A stretch of 64,000 bases of DNA from Hyaloperonospora brassicae (taxonomy: Eukaryota; Oomycota; Peronosporomycetes; Peronosporales; Peronosporaceae). The position numbers and the translations under genes are program-made. This document shows positions 58,401 to 64,000 of the stretch, piece by piece. Each line of letters opens with the position of its first letter. Position 1 is the stretch's first letter. The notes beneath the pieces were generated by a model. That model was not told where the DNA came from. It searched no databases and saw nothing but the letters and a program-made list of their open reading frames with translations. The stretch spans positions 1 to 64,000 of the forward strand of contig CANTFL010000362.1 of NCBI GenBank assembly GCA_947650285.1, given 5' to 3'.

Positions 58401-58568
58401 TTACGTAAAGTCGTGACTTTTACTGGCCCCGCCAGTATCAGTTTGTACGCGAGTACATACGTGCTTGCGAGGTTTGTCAACGGGTGAAGACTAGTCCTTC
58501 ATCCCGCGCACCATTACAGCACCTACCTGTCCCGGCAGAGTGCTGGCATTCCGTTTCAATGGACTTCA
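55441..58568 (+). pseudogene. pol: pol, unit 3, inactivated and truncated in integrase
   Basis: Protease, linker, RT, RNase H and the start of integrase as in unit 2, with the shared stops at 55,807 and 56,917 and an own TGG-to-TGA stop at 57,559. Similarity to the other units stops abruptly after GGACTTCA at 58,568, inside the first catalytic motif of integrase (SMDF). The rest of integrase, the chromodomain and the antisense ORF are missing. Confidence 0.9.
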
Positions 58569-59563
58569 GATTCCAAATGAAGCAATACTTTCATTTTCTG
58601 CTCGATATTGCTAGTCTAATCATCGGTTTACGGCTTATTTTCAATTTGCATTGTACGTTGTTGAATCTTGAGCTCTGTATATGTCGATTAAAATTTATTA
58701 CGCAGCAAGTCGAACCCCGTTGTTGACATGACCGAATTCTGAACGTAAACTAATTTTTTAAACAAAACAATTATACGAGCACTTTAGATCCTCCATTCGT
58801 TTCAGACCCAACAAAAAGATTGCTACTGCTAGAAATCGTCCATTACTGATGTACAGATATATCCATGTCACAATATGACCGATCCGGAAAGACGATTTCC
58901 CTAAACACGATTCATTTCTCCAACTTAAAGATTATGTATACTCCACTAAGTAAAAAAAGATTACCTTTGTAAAACTATATATACCTTGCTTCAGAATATT
59001 GCCTATTTTGCTTTTCCATTTCAAATGTCCTCTTCACAATCAACATTTGTATATCTAGATATCTTTTTTTACTGTTGAATAGCCTGTCTTTGATGATGAC
59101 TAAACTTATTTGTTGAATGACATTGCCGTATCATTCATCTACTCGATACAATTCATCGAACGAATTCACAATAACGTACTAATAGGGTTGTCTTGGTTTA
59201 TGTACCATATCATATCTACATTTGAACCCCCAACTTAACCCCCTTTACCATATCGTGGTTATTAAATAATGAAAAGGGAGTTTCTTGTGTTTAAGGCTAA
59301 GCTTTGTGATCTACAGACGGAGCCCTAAATCTTCGTAATGATTATCAAATAGCCCATTGATTATATATATTCTAAAATTAAACTGTGTGGCGTCTTGGTC
59401 TGGTCTGTGGCGCATGAAGCTTGTTTAGTCGCAAAAACCACATTGAACATTGTATTAAATTGATGGACCTTACCTACTTACATGCGACTAGTTTTTTCTG
59501 TTTTTTGTTCCATAAGTGCCCTTGTGCCATGTTTATTTGGCTCATTCTTCTACAAGAAAAACA

Positions 59564-59604
59564 AGGTACGTTTGTATGGTACTTTTTACCATACAAACGT
59601 ACCT
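59564..59604. repeat. 18-bp perfect inverted repeat with 5-nt loop
   Basis: Left arm AGGTACGTTTGTATGGTA (59,564-59,581), loop CTTTT, right arm 59,587-59,604, perfectly paired. A compact hairpin in non-coding AT-rich DNA. It is similar in kind to the hairpin at 31,998 but unrelated in sequence. Confidence 0.92.
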
Positions 59605-62454
59605 CGGCCTTGTTATTGGAATTAGAATTTCTTATAATTACATGTCGGTTTCAAGCATTCTGTACCATAGCTCTTCCTGTTACAATAATCGTCGAGTTTC
59701 GATGATCTATGACTACAGTTGCATATTTGACGAAGTGTGTATTGCACATATTGCACACCCATACTTTTTGAGCTGGTACGAAATTTGCACGACACCCGAG
59801 GTCTCAATACATCATAGAGTATCTCCAATGTACACTTTTGTGCCACCCAATATTATTTTTCAGGTCTTTTACATGCTTTTTCGCGGCTTGTTGCTAATGG
59901 CAAGCTTGCCCAACCTCCTCTTTCCCTTGCTATATTCGGGCAACGGTAGTGCAGTAATTTAGCTTTTTGACGACCAAAGTTGTTTTTCACTGTCCATCGT
60001 CTTCGCCCTGGCGACATATAGATCCTCCAGTCCTACTCTTTAAAGTTTGTTGAACCTCCGCTACTGCCTCCATTTATAAGCTAAAGTTTGCACAAGATTC
60101 TTAGGTGTGTAGTTCTGTTTTATAGTTCTTACTGAATCTGCCTTCCTTGTTAGTCTTGCCGTACGCTGTCGGCATGTAATCAATAGTTTGAGGGGTGTGA
60201 GCACAAAATTTAGCTTATACGATATATGTTCACACTCAAATTTCCAAATAAAATGTTTTGCAGAGGAAGTAGACGCCATCATTTTGCTTACTACCGCGTC
60301 ACTGATATCTACGCCTCTGACTTCATTAGTTGCTGACCATTTCTAATCGCCTCTTTCATGATCACTGTTTTGAATGCATATTACAACATCCTGTTCGTTT
60401 AACAACCTGCGCAAAGTTAAAGACCATATATTTTATGTTTCAGACCACCAAGTATTCATCACAGTATTTTCACGTAGAATGCCCATCGATTTAATTACCT
60501 TATCCAACGACCATTATAATGTGAACTGACGCTCGAATTTTTTGTTAAACGAAGCCCGTAAGCATCGATTATAGAAGTGATCTGTACCTAGGAATAATCA
60601 AGTCACGCATCATGGTTCTGTTAGCGACATATAATTAATCAAGGCGCTAGCTCTGTAGATTTGATACAGTATGAATTTGCGGTGCTGTGCAACGAGATGA
60701 AGGGCCAGCTATCTCCAAAAGCTTAACTTCCGACGTAGGCATTTTATGTACTCATCACCATGCTATGTCTCGAGTAACAACGGCAATTATACGTATACAA
60801 GTGTACTCGATTAACTCAAACTACCCTTGTCACCGCCGAAACATGCTTAATATCTTTCTATCTTTGCAAAAAATGACAGGGGGAAAAGCGTCTTCTTTTA
60901 TTATCTGCCATTTAAAAACTCTGGCTGTTACCGACGTAGTTTAATCTCTTTTCAGACCCCAATATCACTGATCAGCCTTGATCTCATCGAAGTACTTATC
61001 AGCATTCTATCATTGTATCCACTTCTATGTGTCAAACCTTTACCTTTCAGCTTGACTGGTAAATGCAAGACATAACGTGTCGAACTTTGTATGTATTAGT
61101 GGGCATGCAAGTTTTGTCGCAGAACCTTGACCATTTACGTATATTTTTGACCTTCTTGAACTTAGCAGCAGCAATTCTGTCGTTTTGACGACTTTAAATC
61201 AATACAGATTCTTTATTTAATAGAAGCTGCTGCTGCATATACGCTATGCCGTACCCGTTCCTTTGGAAGTGTGCAATTTTTCTATACCTAAATCTTTTGT
61301 TGTTCTCACTTGCCCTAATTTTTATTCGTCTTGAAACTTACTGGTCTATTCCAGAATCAATGATCCAAATTGGCCTTTTGAAAGCTCCGGATGGAATTGG
61401 CTCGCACCTAAACAGCAAATTAGGAGAAGTCTAACAAAACGCAGCGTCTAAGTCGAATGAGGACGGGCCCTTAATCATTAGTGAGGGTGAGAAGCAAGAC
61501 ACCTTGGCTTGAAGTAAGTGCTCAATTATACTTTTAAGTGTAAATAAACTGTAGAATGCAATTCAGGGAAATAAAGGCAATGATAAAACGAAGAGGCAGC
61601 CAAACGTATATCGCAAAATATAATATATAAGAGATAATCCTGGAATCAACGTAATGACTCACTCGAAATCATTTACGAACATTGAAGCACAAACTGTTGT
61701 ATTACGACCAGCATTATCAACAATACAAGTTGGTAAGACCATTCTTCTTCCAATACCACCCACTGTATTGTAAACCATGTTATCGTGATGTCTTTTTAAA
61801 ATGCGAACTAGGTTCAACACAAACAGGTAAAGGGGTTATACATAAAGGTTAGTAAATTAGGAAAATTCTTTGGTTGGGAAGATGAATCGGCATTTTGGAA
61901 GAACCTATGTAAACGACAATAAAGTAGCAATCTTTTCCTTGCTACTGAATGACGATTCTAACATAGATTACCTAACGACGTAGACGCAATATAAGGGTTA
62001 GGAAAGTGTGTTTCGTAATCGAAAGGTCCTATTGAGCTAGTTTATATGTATTAATTTGTTTATTAATGTGTAAATTTGTTGCATAGAATACTATATTTAT
62101 ATAATTATAATTTTGGTGTTAGCAAGCCATTGTTATTAATAACCTTCGCAGGTGAATATTCGGCAACTCATATTTTTACTTAAGGTTTAATTGTACCTTA
62201 GTTTCGAACTCATCGTTTGAAACCTCCATCCCGAGTGTCATACATCTGTGTAAAAAAGAATGAAATAAAATTGACATGCGTGCGCGATTAACAAATTAAA
62301 ATGGTTGACTGGTTGGTTTGGTGAGGTAAATTTGGGTACGCGAACGACCCACTATATCCGGTATATTCCAGCCATGGTTTTTGAGAGGTAGTGGCAGGTT
62401 TTTCAACTACTGTGGGATTCATACTGCGATTGTCACCCTCAGGGATTGTTGTAC

Positions 62455-62525
62455 ACAGTGAGGGGATTGAACCGGCAGTCATCATCTTAATGATTAGCAT
62501 ACTGCACCACTACCCCAGGGAACCA
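62455..62525 (-). repeat. tRNA-like sequence, possible SINE head
   Basis: On the minus strand GGGGTAGTGGTGCAGTATG (A-box-like) is followed by GGTTCAATCCC, an exact B-box match, at roughly tRNA-like spacing. The arms do not fold into a full cloverleaf. It may be a degenerate tRNA or the pol III promoter of a SINE. Confidence 0.4.
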
Positions 62526-64000
62526 CCCCTCAACAAATTACATTGACACACGATCAAAGATATGTAGATAGACTATGACCTGTAATTTTCATTCTACACT
62601 CCTCCAACACTACAAATGGAGTGGTGGATATCGACCTATCATGCAGTTATGATACGGCCAATGCACAGCATGCGCATTCAAATCCTAACAAACCTGATTG
62701 ATTTCTTTAATATTCGTTTGGCAGGTCTTGGCAAATGAACGCCATTGGCAAAAAAGACATACAAAATTGCATTTATTACAAAGTCTATCTGGTTTTGAAA
62801 ATAACTCCTTTACCACTGGGGCTTGCTAATTCTTTAGACTGTCCAAGTTATACAATTTGACTTTCGCTCGGTCCTTATATTCTTTCTACTGAAAATATCG
62901 AGCTATTAAAAATTCAAGTGAAAGAATAAAGTACCATAAGCCTTAACAGCTATGCTTTTATCACATAATCCCAGTAATTTCGTTAATTTCGAAGCATTTA
63001 CAAATACTTATCGCAAAATACACGGTCATAACTATAGATCACTTGGCGCACTCCTTGCCATTGTAAAATGTATCTCTTAAGGCTAGTCACGGTTCTGTTT
63101 GGTATTTTATCAACGTAGCTGTATATTTTTGTTATAATATAATGAGGTACAATAAAAAGCCGCATCGTCATAAGTAATTTTGATATACTAATTGTCCTTA
63201 TATGTAAACCTTTCTTAATGTATATTTATATTTCAAAGCCGCATTTTCACTTTCATTTTGCATAGCGGCTAAATAAAAGCTTTTTGGAATGTCAAAATCA
63301 TAATCGCTTGTTTCTCCATTCCTACAAACAACCATTGTTTTACCGGTATTCGTATGTTTACGGCGAGAAATATACCAGCGCTACTCACCTTAGCACACCT
63401 CGCGTAACACAACTCATTATGAGATTCTTCTGTGCTGAGGTACATATATGGGCGATTAAGATAGCGCCCAAAGCAGCAAGCGCTTTATTCTTGTTAGCTT
63501 AAATAGCTGGTTTGTTTCTAAAAAAGTGCTCCACATTTTATAAAAAAATTAATGAGATCATTTTCCTTTGTGTGGAAAAGGTCTTGCCTAACCTATCATC
63601 TTTCTGTGTTCAACGACTATACCAAACACTTAAGTTCATACAAACAACTGTATCTTTATACATTTTATTTTTGAAATTATCTATACATCATGTATAGACA
63701 TGCATCAGGTCACCAAACCATTCTTGTAGGCCCTGTATTTTACTCAAGTTCTATAATCATAAGTGATATGCCAGATTAAAAGATTGATGTTGCATAATGA
63801 GATTTTGTCACCAAATTTGCATCGCTCTATAATAAATCTAGACGCGTTTTATCAAACAGAGACTCAAAAAGCCTATTGCAGACATTGTGATAATTTGAAA
63901 ATATGTTTTATTCAAACAAAACCATTTCGGCTCAATAAATTCACATTTGTTATCGTATTATGATAGATATTGCATTTTTAAGCCGTCTTATAGCAATTTA

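Larger units (their letters stand above)
39253..58568 (+). mobile_element. decayed Ty3/Gypsy chromovirus-type array: family-1 element with tandemly repeated 7-kb units
   Basis: The left end is a family-1 LTR (39,253-39,723), then the start of gag. Gag is interrupted by a family-2 LTR (40,286-40,678), after which gag resumes in frame and is followed by protease, RT, RNase H, integrase and chromodomain, and by an antisense ORF. The block from the family-2 LTR to 47,316 is repeated: 47,317-54,351 (7,035 bp) and 54,352-58,568 (truncated in integrase). Units 2 and 3 are almost identical. Unit 1 differs more in gag and the protease-RT linker and is otherwise nearly identical. All units share inactivating mutations, so the element was dead before amplification. 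No intact element is present. Confidence 0.9.
58569..64000. other. AT-rich region without recognisable genes
   Basis: Composition changes sharply at the retroelement breakpoint to strongly AT-rich sequence with many homopolymer runs. Longest frames (about 59,421-59,962) are hydrophobic and Phe/Leu-rich, as random AT-rich DNA gives. It contains one strong hairpin and one tRNA-like motif, listed separately. Old transposon debris or a gene-sparse or heterochromatic compartment is the likely nature; I see no organelle gene. Confidence 0.6.

Noticed and set aside
59421..59962. Hydrophobic frames in the AT-rich end (possible organelle genes)
   Set aside because: Phe/Leu/Ile-rich composition is expected from random AT-rich DNA; no mitochondrial protein, rRNA or tRNA pattern is recognisable.

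Overview
The window looks like nuclear DNA of a plant-pathogenic oomycete (Phytophthora or downy-mildew type). The evidence is an intronless secreted protein with a signal peptide, an RRLK...EER motif and a WY-like body (an RxLR-class effector), other secreted proteins of oomycete style, short GT-AG introns of 63-96 bp, and Ty3/Gypsy elements whose Gag and Pol resemble those of oomycetes. The species cannot be decided from the sequence.

Layout. 1-4.4 kb: no intact gene, some short repeats. 4.4-4.9 kb: a small secreted proline-rich protein. 8.0-11.6 kb: two tandem minus-strand paralogues, secreted beta-repeat (GIN/DUF2807-like) proteins, one with a GPI-type tail and one with an acidic tail. 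11.6-18.5 kb: gene-poor, with coding-like fragments. 18.5-22.0 kb: a membrane-anchored protein of 1,125 residues with two VASt-like lipid-transfer domains and one intron. 24.9-29.8 kb: two head-to-head SMYD-type SET paralogues, one with two introns and one intronless. 30.0-31.6 kb: the NEDD8 E1 regulatory subunit (NAE1/AXR1). 32.2-33.4 kb: a secreted C2-domain protein with a one-base frameshift, followed by a fragment of a paralogue cut off by an LTR. 37.8-38.7 kb: the RxLR-like effector, lying between two LTRs. 39.3-58.6 kb: a decayed Gypsy element in which a second LTR family has inserted into gag, and from which a ~7.03 kb unit is present 2.6 times in tandem. 58.6-64 kb: AT-rich DNA with no recognisable gene.

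Most unusual observations. (1) The Gypsy array (LTRs, gag, pol and an antisense ORF) is packed with short perfect inverted repeats. In one 7 kb unit I count at least 13 stems of 9-13 bp with loops of 13 nt or less, where under one is expected by chance; I did not notice this in the host genes. (2) Each complete unit carries an intact 492-codon ORF antisense to, and overlapping the 3' end of, pol (linker and chromodomain), although pol itself is broken by several stops and frameshifts shared by all units. (3) The target-site flanks of the internal LTRs fit unequal LTR-LTR recombination as the origin of the tandem array.

Housekeeping genes (NAE1, SET, VASt) sit in GC-balanced islands; the effector and the broken C2 gene sit at the LTR-rich edge, the usual arrangement of oomycete gene-sparse effector compartments.
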